A stretch of DNA of 10,196 nucleotides from CAWELS01 sp964468205. GTDB lineage: Bacteria > Acidobacteriota > Terriglobia > Bryobacterales > Bryobacteraceae. The notes beneath the pieces were generated by a model. That model was not told the DNA's origin and did no database searches. It was given only the letters and a program-made list of their open reading frames with translations. The stretch's first letter is position 1. Every line of letters starts with the position of its first letter. Positions 1 to 6,908 of this stretch are shown in pieces. Made by a program: the position numbers and the translations under genes. The stretch covers positions 1-10,196 of the forward strand of contig CAYXVG010000121.1 in NCBI GenBank assembly GCA_964468205.1. The letters are read 5' to 3'.

Positions 1-1563
1 GCGCTGGACGGCGGGGCCGAGCTGCTCGATGGCGGTGAGGTTTTCCGCCTTCCCGCCGAGGGCCTTCATTACGAGGTCGTAGCGGGTGCGGCGGAGTTCA
101 CAGCCGACGGTGGTTCCCTGGCCGGCGCTCTGGAGTTCACGCTCGACGCCCCAGCCGGCGTCATTGCCGACGATGATGACAACGGGCAGCTTGTGGCGGA
201 CCAGTGAGTCGAGCTCGGCGAGGTAGAAACCGAGGGAACCATCGCCGGTGACCATGAGCACGCGGTCATTTGGATAGGCGACTTGGAGGCCAAGGGCGTT
301 TGGGAGACCGGCCCCGATGGTGGCCATCGGGCCGAGGCGGACCCAGCCGCCGGGCCGGGTTGCGGGGAGGATGACGCGGCCCCAGTGGACGAAGTCGCCG
401 CCGTCCCAGCAGTAGAGGCAGTCCGGGAGGTGTTGCCGCAGTTCGGCGAACACGGCGGCGGGGTGCAGGTACTCGCCAGCGGTGGCGGCCTGGGCGGCGA
501 CTTCGGCTTGCCAGTCGTCCCGGAAGGCCCGTTGCCGCCGCAGCCAGGTAGTCCGCGCCGGCCAGCCCTTCCCGCCGATGGCATCATTGCACATGCGGAG
601 TGTAGATTTGAGATCCGCGCAGATGCCGAGGGCGAGGGCCCGGTTGTTACCGAGTTCCTGGGGATGGATGTCCACCTGGATGAAACGCGCTTTGGGCGAG
701 AAGAGCTTTGGCCCGCCGAGGGCGAGACGGCCGTCAAGCCGACGGCCGAGCACGAGCACCACGTCGGCTTCCGGGAATGCATGCAGGACAGCGCGGTTGA
801 GAGCCGGGTCGGCGTAGCCCATGGAGTAGCGGAACTCGTCGGATACGACTCCGCGGGCCATGGTGATGGAATAGTGAGGGAGTTTGGTGAGGGAGAGGAA
901 TCGCTTGAGCTCGCCGCCGGCATCGGCCCACCAGACGCCGCTGCCGGCAATCACGACCGGGCGTTCGGCGTGGCGGAGCAGCCGCAACGCGCGGCCAATT
1001 TCGGAGGAGGAAGGGGCGAGTGCGGGCCGGTCCTGGGGCGCCGGCAAGGGCAAGGGGTTTTCGGTATTGCCCTCGAAGACATCGACGGGAATCGAGAGAT
1101 GGACGGGGCCCATGCGTCCGGCGGTGGCTTCGGCCCATGCGCGGCCCACCAAGTAGGGTACCTGCGCGGGGGTTTCGGGCCGGCCGGCCCACTTGACGAC
1201 GGGCGCGGTCATGCCCGTCTGGTCGATCACCTGGAAGAGCTGCCGGCCGGCCTGCGCGGCGGCGGCCGTTCCGCTCACGGCGATCAGCGGGCTGCCCATC
1301 AAATAGGCGGTCGCGATGCCGGTCAACGAATTCGTGTGGCCGGGACCGCCGGTGACCAGTGAGACAGCCGGGGCCCGCCGGGAGCGGGCCACGACGTCGG
1401 CGGCGTGGGTAACGCCGGATTCATGCCGCATGTCGATGATGCGGATTCCCGCGGCGGCGGCCCGGGAGAGGGCCTCGTTCAAATGGTCTCCGACCAGGGT
1501 GAAGATCTCTTTCACGCCGAGCCGCTGGATGGATTCCACGAATAACTGAGCGCCTGAGGGCAT
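1..1563 (-). CDS. Thiamine-diphosphate-dependent enzyme, acetolactate synthase-like (partial, 3' end off window)
   Basis: The minus-strand reading from the ATG at 1563 stays open to base 1 and gives 521 residues, with perhaps 20-40 C-terminal residues missing beyond the window. The N-terminal Pyr domain begins MPSGAQLFVESIQRLGV and has GDHLNEAL at about 25-32. The catalytic glutamate is E48 in MRHESG, followed by a GGPGHTNSLTGIATAY segment at about 72-87. The central domain has the family pattern GPVHLSIPVD. The ThDP/Mg-binding motif is GDGS at 440-443, closing 24 residues later with N467-D468 (VGNDAGWG). These features place it in the superfamily of acetolactate synthase, 2-hydroxyacyl-CoA lyase and oxalyl-CoA decarboxylase, which cleaves or joins bonds next to a carbonyl. 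The substrate cannot be assigned. No small regulatory subunit (ilvN) lies upstream, so biosynthetic acetolactate synthase is not assured. A weak GGGAG lies about 14 bases before the ATG. Confidence 0.9.
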   Translation of the reverse strand, partial: MPSGAQLFVESIQRLGVKEIFTLVGDHLNEALSRAAAAGIRIIDMRHESGVTHAADVVARSRRAPAVSLVTGGPGHTNSLTGIATAYLMGSPLIAVSGTAAAAQAGRQLFQVIDQTGMTAPVVKWAGRPETPAQVPYLVGRAWAEATAGRMGPVHLSIPVDVFEGNTENPLPLPAPQDRPALAPSSSEIGRALRLLRHAERPVVIAGSGVWWADAGGELKRFLSLTKLPHYSITMARGVVSDEFRYSMGYADPALNRAVLHAFPEADVVLVLGRRLDGRLALGGPKLFSPKARFIQVDIHPQELGNNRALALGICADLKSTLRMCNDAIGGKGWPARTTWLRRQRAFRDDWQAEVAAQAATAGEYLHPAAVFAELRQHLPDCLYCWDGGDFVHWGRVILPATRPGGWVRLGPMATIGAGLPNALGLQVAYPNDRVLMVTGDGSLGFYLAELDSLVRHKLPVVIIVGNDAGWGVERELQSAGQGTTVGCELRRTRYDLVMKALGGKAENLTAIEQLGPAVQR

Positions 1564-1850
1564 AGGAGTGATTGTCTCTCCCTTGGTGTCCGGGGACAAC
1601 CCGGGCCGCAAGAGGGCGGGGCGGTGGCCGGGGATAACCGGGGGTGGGATCGGGCGGAGGCGATGAGCGGCCAGGGACAACCCGGGGGAGGCGCGGACAG
1701 CCAGCGGTGCGGGCAGACCTCGGGCGTGGAGACGGCGGAAGCAGGGGCCGGTCAGGAGCAATCCGGGCAGGGGAAGAACTAGGGGGGAACAAGGGGACCG
1801 GGTCAGCCGGTGGAGGGAGGGGTGGACGCAGTAAACTGGTTGAGATTCCC
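1564..1850. other. G-rich divergent intergenic region between the ThDP enzyme and galE
   Basis: This stretch of 287 bases separates divergent genes and should hold both promoters, but I see no convincing -35/-10 pair. The plus strand is strongly purine-rich with many GGG/GGGG runs. It carries several degenerate copies of a GGGGACAACCCGGG-like block and a clustered G-run segment at 1764-1802. A continuous open frame joins it to galE from 1644, but the translated sequence is low-complexity Gly/Arg and does not look like protein. Confidence 0.6.
1592..1802 (+). repeat. Degenerate ~40-bp-period repeat with core GGGGACAACCCGGG
   Basis: Cores are at 1592-1605 (ggggacaacccggg), 1630-1643 (ggggataaccgggg), 1673-1686 (agggacaacccggg) and 1754-1767 (aggagcaatccggg). 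A weaker copy is at 1711-1724 (gggcagacctcggg, 10 of 14 matches), and a shortened remnant (ggggaccggg) starts at 1793. Distances between starts are 38, 43, 38, 43 and 39, close to four helical turns. The sequence between cores is poorly conserved. It could be an old tandem repeat in decay or a spaced array of protein sites. The low-complexity G-rich background inflates chance similarity. Confidence 0.45.
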
Positions 1851-2825
1851 ATGTCCAAAATACTTGTGACGGGCGGGGCCGGCTACATCGGCTCGCACAC
1901 CGTTTATCATCTGCTTAAACATGGCTACGACGTCCTGGTGGTGGATAACCTGTGCCGGGGCTACCGGCACAACGTGCCGGAGGGACGCCTGCGAGAGATG
2001 AACCTGTCGGATACGGCTGCGCTGACGGAGTTTTGCCAGGCGGAGCGCTTTGACGCAGTGATCCATTTTGCGGCCTACATAGCGGTGGGGGAGTCGACGC
2101 GCGAACCGGAGATGTACTTCACGAACAACGTGGGCGGTTCACATTCGCTGTTCGCCGCGATGCGGGAGGCGGAGATCCGTAGGATCGTTTTTTCCTCGAC
2201 GGCGGCTGTTTATGGTAATCCGCGGTCGACGCCAATTCCGGAGAGCGCGCCGATCGATCCGGTGAATCCGTACGGCGAGTCGAAGGTGATGGTGGAGCGG
2301 ACGCTACGGTGGCTCGATGAATACCGTGGGGTTCGCAGCATCGCGCTGCGGTATTTTAATGCGTGCGGCGCGGAGCCGGGTTCGGGGCTGGGCGAAGAGC
2401 ATTGCCCGGAGACGCACCTGATCCCGCTGCTGTTCCGGGCGGTGAAGACGGGTGAGCCGATCACGATTTTTGGAGAAGATTACGACACTCCGGACGGGAC
2501 GTGCATCCGGGACTACATTCACGTGAGCGATCTTGCGAGCGCTCACATTCTCGCACTCGAATCGCTACTTGAAGGAGGGCCGAGCGACGCGATGAACGCC
2601 GGGACCGGGCGCGGCGCGTCGGTGCTGGAGGTAGTGCGTGCGGTAGAGGATGTGACTGGCCGCGAGGCGCCGCGGAAGATAGGCGCGCGCCGGGCGGGCG
2701 ATCCGGCGGAGTTGGTGGCGAACCCGGAGCGGCTACGGACGACGCTGGGCTGGAAGCCGCGGTACGACAATTTGAAGGACATCGTCGCGTCGGCGTGGGA
2801 ATTCGAGAAGAATAGGGAGGTATAA
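1851..2825 (+). CDS. galE: UDP-glucose 4-epimerase
   Basis: This 324-residue protein is of normal GalE length. It interconverts UDP-glucose and UDP-galactose in the cytoplasm (Leloir pathway, envelope sugar supply) using tightly bound NAD. The Rossmann loop GGAGYIG is at 8-14, the acidic residue after strand 2 is D32 (VVDN), SST of the active site is at 115-117, and the catalytic YxxxK is Y141/K145 (NPYGESK). Further downstream are the GalE-specific GEEHCPETHLIP and a DYDTPDGTCIRDYIHVSDL block, which separate it from generic NAD-dependent epimerases. I chose the ATG at 1851 because homology begins there (MSKILVTGG). The frame is open upstream to 1644, but that part is low complexity. There is no good Shine-Dalgarno close to 1851; the nearest purine-rich run is at 1811-1822. 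It is followed at once by pyrE. Confidence 0.95.
   Translation: MSKILVTGGAGYIGSHTVYHLLKHGYDVLVVDNLCRGYRHNVPEGRLREMNLSDTAALTEFCQAERFDAVIHFAAYIAVGESTREPEMYFTNNVGGSHSLFAAMREAEIRRIVFSSTAAVYGNPRSTPIPESAPIDPVNPYGESKVMVERTLRWLDEYRGVRSIALRYFNACGAEPGSGLGEEHCPETHLIPLLFRAVKTGEPITIFGEDYDTPDGTCIRDYIHVSDLASAHILALESLLEGGPSDAMNAGTGRGASVLEVVRAVEDVTGREAPRKIGARRAGDPAELVANPERLRTTLGWKPRYDNLKDIVASAWEFEKNREV
2814..2820 (+). promoter_or_regulatory. Ribosome binding site that sets the pyrE GTG start
   Basis: AGGGAGG lies inside the last codons of galE, five bases before the GTG at 2826. The galE stop TAA (2823-2825) directly abuts that GTG, so translational coupling of the two genes is likely. Confidence 0.75.
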
Positions 2826-3383
2826 GTGGCGCTGGCCGATGATCGAGAAGCATTGCGGAAGATTTTGCGGGAGCGTTCGGTTCGCCGGGGCCGCGAGTTC
2901 ACGCTCGCGAGCGGGAAGAAGAGCACCGTTTACGTGGATGCGCGCGTGACGACATTAAAGGCGGAGGCGATGCCGCTGATCGGGCGCCTGTTTCTCGCCA
3001 AGATGGCGGAGCGCCGCTGGAGACCGGCGGCCGTGGGCGGCCTGACGATGGGCGCGGACCCCGTGGTGGCGGCGATTGCGCACGCGAGCGCCGGGACAGC
3101 CGAGGAAGTGGATGCCTTCATCGTCCGCAAGGAAGCGAAAAAGCACGGGATGCAAAGGCAGATCGAGGGTCTCGGCGACCGGGAGGCGTTGGACGTGGTG
3201 GTGGTGGAAGACGTCGCAACGACCGGCGGCTCGGCGGCAAAGGCGATCGAAGCCTGCCGGGCGGCCGGCATGATTGTGCTGGGCGCGATCGCGCTGGTGG
3301 ACCGGGAGGAGGGCGCGGCGGAGCGCATTGAGGGCGAGATGGGGTGTGCGTTTGAGAGGGTGTTCCGGCTGAGCGAGTTGTGA
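2826..3383 (+). CDS. pyrE: Orotate phosphoribosyltransferase
   Basis: This 185-residue cytoplasmic enzyme transfers ribose-phosphate from PRPP to orotate to make OMP, the fifth step of de novo pyrimidine synthesis. It shows the orotate/PRPP loop FTLASGKKSTVYVD at about 25-38, a GGLTMGADPV segment at 71-80, and RKEAKKHG at 101-108, which carries the catalytic-loop lysine. The PRPP-binding motif VVVVEDVATTGGS is at about 124-136. It starts with GTG straight after the galE stop and has a strong ribosome binding site at 2814-2820. It is shorter than the enterobacterial enzyme (about 213 residues) but within the range of the compact form. It shares an operon with galE, so both probably respond to the same promoter. 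The gene ends 110 bases before a large inverted repeat. Confidence 0.94.
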   Translation: MALADDREALRKILRERSVRRGREFTLASGKKSTVYVDARVTTLKAEAMPLIGRLFLAKMAERRWRPAAVGGLTMGADPVVAAIAHASAGTAEEVDAFIVRKEAKKHGMQRQIEGLGDREALDVVVVEDVATTGGSAAKAIEACRAAGMIVLGAIALVDREEGAAERIEGEMGCAFERVFRLSEL

Positions 3384-3494
3384 AGGAGAGTACGAACCGC
3401 CGACCAGCACAGATGCGCGCGAATCGGAGGGCGCGGGCTTGGGGTTTCGGCAAGACTGGCGTCGCCGCGCGCGATGCAGGATTGTGGGGCCGGA

Positions 3495-3554
3495 GTGACG
3501 GTTCCGCCGCTTATCCGGTTGGTTTGGAGCTGGAATAAGCGGCGGAACCGTCAC
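3495..3554. terminator. Perfect 20-bp inverted repeat between convergent genes, likely bidirectional terminator
   Basis: The left arm 3495-3514 (gtgacggttccgccgc + ttat) is the exact reverse complement of the right arm 3535-3554. The loop is 20 bases and can be shortened by a further two pairs across a bulged A. The repeat lies 111 bases past the pyrE stop and 10 bases past the stop of the minus-strand REC-PAS gene, so a hairpin forms in either transcript. There is no U-run on either side, which is unlike a classical intrinsic terminator. A role as a dispersed palindromic repeat or RNA-stabilising element is also possible. Confidence 0.6.
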
Positions 3555-3564
3555 CGGCAGCCGG

Positions 3565-5004
3565 TCAGGCCGCGACGCAGGGGAGGTAGATGTCGTAGGT
3601 GGTGAGGCGGCCGGGTTCGCTGCGGACTTGCATATCTCCGCCAAGTCCGCGGATCTCGGACAGGACAGAGGGCACATCGTCCCGCAAGTTTTCGGCAGGC
3701 GGAATCAGCACGGAGCCGGCGTGGCTGACGGAAAGGACAGCGTATGTACCGGGCTCGAGTTCGGTGTGGTTACGCGCGAACTCCGGGAGCAATTCCACGG
3801 TGTCGGTTTCGAGCGTGATCTTGCCGCCGAAGGGCATTCGCTCGCCACAGAGGAAAATGAGCTCGAGCAGTGCGTATTGGAGCTGTACAGGGTCCAGCGC
3901 GATTTCCGGGGAATCCTTCGGAGCCGCGGTGTTCACCGCGATGGAGGGCGGCACAACAGCGTTCAGGAATTCCTGGAGATCGGCGAGGATTCTGGTCAAA
4001 GTGGTGCGCCGGGGACGCGGGATGCGCGGCTGTGCGAGGGTGTGAAAACGTCGCAGGAGAGCAGCGGCGTTTCGCACATTATCGAGGAGGCTCGGCGGAT
4101 TAGCGTTTGCTCCGTTGGCCGTGGCGCCCGTGTGCCGGGCCGTCTCCTCTTCTTCGAGAGCGCGCTCGATAGATTCCGACAGGCTTCCGGCGAGCCGGGC
4201 GATAAGAGAGGTCCGGTCCCGCCGCGCCGAATCGCCGACAGCATCGAACTCGCCGGGGGAGCGGAAGAGCATCAGGGCGCCGACCGTGGTGTGATCTTCG
4301 CCGGAGAGCGGCGTTACGGACCCTTCAATCCGGGTTTCGCCGCCAAACCGGTTGAGCAGGAGAGCGTCGCCGCCGAGACTCAGGGTCACATTTTCCCGGA
4401 GCGCGCGCGCCACAACGTCGGGCAGCAGCGATCCGGTTCTCGCGTTCAGCATTACGAGGATCTCGTGCACCGGTCTGCCGGAGGCGTCGCCGGATTTCCA
4501 GCCCGTAAGCCTTTCGGCTGCCCGGTTGAGGAAGGTGACACGGCCGTCGCGGCCGGTGATGGCCACGGCGTCATTGAGGCCGCGCAAGGCCGTGACGAGC
4601 CGCCGTTCACTTTCGACGAGCCGGCGCTCCCGCGGGTGACGGTCAAGGGCGAGTTCGACGGCGGAGCGCAGGGCCCGTTCGTCAAAGGGCTTCAAGACGT
4701 AACCCGACGGAACCGCCTTCTTGGCGCGTTCGAGGATTTCGCCGTCGGCGTAGGCGGTGAGGAAGACGACCGGAATGCCGAGGCGGTCGTGCAGTTCTCC
4801 GGCGGCGTCGATGCCGTCCATCGTCCCGCTGAGCTTGATATCCATCAAGACCAGGTCGGGATCCGTCTCGACCGCGCAGCGGATGGCATGCAAGCCCGTG
4901 GCAGCGGAGCCGATCACTTTGTATCCGAGTTTGCGCAGCGACTCTTCGATATCGGCCGCAACCACGCGCTCATCTTCGACGACGAGAATCTTTGGTTTTT
5001 CCAT
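3565..5004 (-). CDS. Response regulator REC-PAS with a degenerate histidine-kinase-like C-terminus
   Basis: The protein has 479 residues. Residues 5-120 form a complete receiver: acidic pair E10/D11, phospho-acceptor D55 (LMDIKLSG), T83 (FLTAYA) and K105 (VLKPF). Residues about 132-248 read as a PAS domain (NDAVAITGRDGRVTFLNRAA, then ERLTGW). From about 262 the order matches a histidine kinase core (a dimerisation-like helical pair, then QYALLELIFLCGERMPFGGK at 376-395, and GLGGDMQVRSEPG at 453-465). However, the phospho-His (AHDFNN in active kinases) reads LAGSLS, the N-box lacks its Asn, the DxGxG motif reads SHAGSVL, and the glycine lid is absent. It should therefore receive phosphate but not bind ATP or phosphorylate. 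It follows the kinase gene by 17 bases, with AGGA eight bases before its ATG. No DNA-binding domain is present. Confidence 0.87.
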   Translation of the reverse strand: MEKPKILVVEDERVVAADIEESLRKLGYKVIGSAATGLHAIRCAVETDPDLVLMDIKLSGTMDGIDAAGELHDRLGIPVVFLTAYADGEILERAKKAVPSGYVLKPFDERALRSAVELALDRHPRERRLVESERRLVTALRGLNDAVAITGRDGRVTFLNRAAERLTGWKSGDASGRPVHEILVMLNARTGSLLPDVVARALRENVTLSLGGDALLLNRFGGETRIEGSVTPLSGEDHTTVGALMLFRSPGEFDAVGDSARRDRTSLIARLAGSLSESIERALEEEETARHTGATANGANANPPSLLDNVRNAAALLRRFHTLAQPRIPRPRRTTLTRILADLQEFLNAVVPPSIAVNTAAPKDSPEIALDPVQLQYALLELIFLCGERMPFGGKITLETDTVELLPEFARNHTELEPGTYAVLSVSHAGSVLIPPAENLRDDVPSVLSEIRGLGGDMQVRSEPGRLTTYDIYLPCVAA

Positions 5005-5021
5005 TTTCTTAGTCCTGTGAT

Positions 5022-6293
5022 TTAGATGGTGGCGGGGAATTCGAGTCGAAATCCGGCGCCGGTTCCGTTTTCTTGTATTACCGAGGCGTTGATTTGATCA
5101 GAGAGAATCCGCACGAGCCGCAGCCCTAGGGAGCGGCACGTCTCCGGTGAGACGTCTTCCGGAAGGCCCACGCCGTTGTCGCGGACCGTCAGTTCGTAAC
5201 GCACGGTTTCGTTTTCCTCGCAGACGGGCTTCAGCTCGAGGCATATTTCGCCCTGCCTTCCACCGGGGAAGGCGTGCTTGAGGGCATTGCTGACGAGTTC
5301 CTGCACAATGAGGCCGCACGGTACAGCAAGGTCGATGGGGAGGCAGACATCGGGGATCTCGAGTCGAAGCGAAACCGTGGAGGAACTTACTCCGTAGGAG
5401 CAGAACAGGCTGGCCGTCAGATTCCGGACATACTCGCGAAAATCGATCCGTGACAGGTTGGCCGAGCGGTGGAGTTGCTCGTGGACCATGGCCATTGAGC
5501 GAACCCGGTTCTGGCTCTCGGTCAGCATCTCAAGTATCACGGGGTCGTCGAGCGAGCCTGCCTGCAGATTGAGGAGGCTCGAGATAACCTGCAGATTGTT
5601 CTTGACGCGGTGGTGAATCTCGCGCAGCAAGACTTCCTTTTCCTCGAGCGCGGCTTGCATGAGATCCTGCTCGCACTTGCGCTGCAGGGCGAGGGCGTAG
5701 AAGTTGGCAAGCCGGCCGACGGCGTTGAGATCGCGGGGACCGTAATCGTTTAACGAGTTGGCGAGGGCAATCTGGCCGGCGGGCCGGCCGTCAAGGATCA
5801 CCGGCACCGCGAGGAAGCGGCGGATGGGGATATGCCATTGCGGGTAGCCGTTGAAAGAAGGGTGGTTGTGGGGCGAGTTGGTGAAGAAAGCTTTTCCGGT
5901 GTTCAGGGCGTGCCCGCGAAGTCCGTGAAACCGGCCGTGTTCGCAGCGTGACAGCGAGAACCGGACGCCGTCTGCTTCATCGACAGAGCCATTTCGCATA
6001 TCCGTGGTGGCGCAGACGATTTGCTCGCTCTCGTCGCGGCCGACGGCGAGAACGAAGCCGGCGGCGCTGCCGGTGAGAAGCTGGGATTGCTCCAGCACCA
6101 ATTGCGCCATTTGATCAAAGGTGGCTCCTGGCGAAATCAAGGGCTGGTAGAGCCTGGAGAGAGCACGGCTGACGCCGGTTTCCCACTCGAGATCGCGCCG
6201 GGCCTGCTCGAGGGCGGGACCGAGGATGGCCTGTTTCCAGCCGAGCGGTGGCAACAGCCGGCGCAGGAGCTGGGCGAAAAGTGTTTGTTTCAC
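5022..6293 (-). CDS. Soluble sensor histidine kinase, GAF-HisKA_2-HATPase
   Basis: The protein has 423 residues and no membrane segment, so the sensor is cytoplasmic. Residues about 58-205 form a GAF domain (LLTGSAAGFVLAV near 72-84, and RRFLAVPVILDGRPAGQIALAN near 158-179, typical of GAF strands). The HisKA_2 dimerisation box is LLREIHHRVKNNLQVISSLL at 222-241, with the phospho-acceptor most likely H228. The HATPase has an intact N-box (ELVSNALKHAF, N336), G1 box DNGVGLP at 372-378 and a G2-like SLGLRLV at 388-394, so it looks catalytically sound. The start is GTG at 6293, supported by GAGGA at 6300-6304 six bases upstream. It is the first gene of a two-gene operon with the REC-PAS protein, its evident partner. 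The ligand or signal of the GAF domain is unknown. Confidence 0.93.
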   Translation of the reverse strand: MKQTLFAQLLRRLLPPLGWKQAILGPALEQARRDLEWETGVSRALSRLYQPLISPGATFDQMAQLVLEQSQLLTGSAAGFVLAVGRDESEQIVCATTDMRNGSVDEADGVRFSLSRCEHGRFHGLRGHALNTGKAFFTNSPHNHPSFNGYPQWHIPIRRFLAVPVILDGRPAGQIALANSLNDYGPRDLNAVGRLANFYALALQRKCEQDLMQAALEEKEVLLREIHHRVKNNLQVISSLLNLQAGSLDDPVILEMLTESQNRVRSMAMVHEQLHRSANLSRIDFREYVRNLTASLFCSYGVSSSTVSLRLEIPDVCLPIDLAVPCGLIVQELVSNALKHAFPGGRQGEICLELKPVCEENETVRYELTVRDNGVGLPEDVSPETCRSLGLRLVRILSDQINASVIQENGTGAGFRLEFPATI

Positions 6294-6562
6294 AATGGTT
6301 CCTCATTACCGGGTGGAGATTCCCGATCGCCCCGAGTTTAAGCTGCCGTGCCGGGCGCAGCCGGAGGGAGCGCCTGCAAGTCATAGACAACAATTAGAAA
6401 AAAAAAGCAAAGTGCATGTGACTCGATCCAGGCCGGCAGCGGATTTCCGCACTGCACGATTTTTCTCGCGCTGTCAGGCGCTGGTTGGTGTATACTCCGA
6501 TTGCCAGTTCTCCGAGCGGGGCTAATGCTCGATCGAGGAACCGGATATGGAGGAGGGAAACG
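6294..6562. other. Divergent intergenic region between the kinase and DUF3303 genes
   Basis: This region must carry the promoters for both directions. A nine-A run sits at 6398-6406. On the minus strand a weak candidate for the kinase operon is TTGCTT (6405-6410) with 17 bases to TCTATG (6382-6387). On the plus strand TATACT at 6491-6496 is a good -10 for the DUF3303 gene but has no clear -35. A 10-bp palindrome CTCGATCGAG is at 6528-6537, inside the predicted leader of the DUF3303 mRNA. No small gene is visible. Confidence 0.45.
6491..6496 (+). promoter_or_regulatory. Candidate -10 element of the DUF3303 gene
   Basis: TATACT matches five of six consensus positions and lies 67 bases before the ATG. 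The upstream region lacks a good -35 at 16-18 bases; the nearest, CTGTCA at 6471-6476, is only 14 bases away. Confidence 0.35.
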
Positions 6563-6838
6563 ATGTTATTTGCGATTAGCTGGACGTTTGGTCCGGACGT
6601 GCGGGACGAGGTCAATGCGCGATTCGTGGAGACGGGCGCGACGCCACCGGAGAACGTGAGGATGCTCGGGCGGTGGCACTCGCTGGGAGAGGGCGAGGGA
6701 TTCTGCATAGCGGAATCGGACGACCCCGAAGCGATTGGCGTCTGGATGCAGGAATGGTCCGATCTGTTGGTGTTCCGGGTGCAGCCGGTGGTTGATGACG
6801 CGAGCGTCGGCCGGATCTTGGCGGCGGGGCAGGAATAA
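6563..6838 (+). CDS. DUF3303 family small protein
   Basis: A 91-residue soluble protein beginning MLFAISWTFGPDVRDEVNARF. It carries the pattern I associate with DUF3303: an initial hydrophobic strand with W7, then RFVETGATPPENV (20-32), LGRWHSLGEGEGFCIAESDDP (35-55) and WMQEWSDLLVFRVQPVVDD (61-79). The family resembles small ferredoxin-like (dimeric alpha-beta barrel) proteins and its biochemical role is unknown. The ATG at 6563 is supported by GGAGGAGGG at 6549-6557. An upstream GTG at 6485 in the same frame would add 26 unconserved residues and overlap the candidate -10, so I reject it. The gene stands alone, divergent from the kinase operon and convergent with the antiporter gene. A co-regulated role with the kinase pair is possible but not shown. 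Confidence 0.85.
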   Translation: MLFAISWTFGPDVRDEVNARFVETGATPPENVRMLGRWHSLGEGEGFCIAESDDPEAIGVWMQEWSDLLVFRVQPVVDDASVGRILAAGQE

Positions 6839-6892
6839 CGCGGGGAGGAAGCCGCGGATGAAGGCGTGAACGCAAAGGGAACAGGTTTGCGT
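6839..6892. terminator. Two small hairpins between convergent genes, possible terminator
   Basis: Directly after the DUF3303 stop, CGCGG (6839-6843) pairs with CCGCG (6852-6856) across eight bases. Further on, ACGCAAA (6870-6876) pairs with TTTGCGT (6886-6892) across nine bases. The second could act in both directions because the antiporter stop lies 17 bases beyond it. Neither has a clear U-run, so this is tentative. Confidence 0.4.
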
Positions 6893-6908
6893 GCTTGGCG
6901 GGCGGGGT

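Noticed and set aside
283..1362. Long plus-strand open frame of 359 codons
   Set aside because: It is antisense to the ThDP enzyme, whose minus-strand frame has clear family motifs over its whole length. The plus-strand translation is low-complexity Gly/Ala/Glu and typical of the mirror frame in GC-rich genes.
1644..1850. N-terminal extension of GalE by 69 residues
   Set aside because: The extension is low-complexity Gly/Arg from the G-rich repeat, and the GalE fold starts exactly at the ATG at 1851.
3628..5025. Plus-strand open frame of 465 codons covering the REC-PAS gene
   Set aside because: Mirror frame of a GC-rich gene; it starts without a ribosome binding site and matches no protein pattern, while the minus strand has a full receiver and PAS domain.
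5922..5946. Cys-x-His (C117, H119) in the kinase GAF domain as a bilin-binding site as in phytochromes
   Set aside because: Phytochrome-type GAF domains use an adjacent Cys-His in a distinct context with other conserved residues; here it is CEH and the surrounding motifs are absent.
6485..6562. Upstream GTG start for the DUF3303 protein
   Set aside because: It overlaps the candidate -10, has no ribosome binding site and adds residues outside the conserved domain; 6563 has GGAGGAGGG in the right place.
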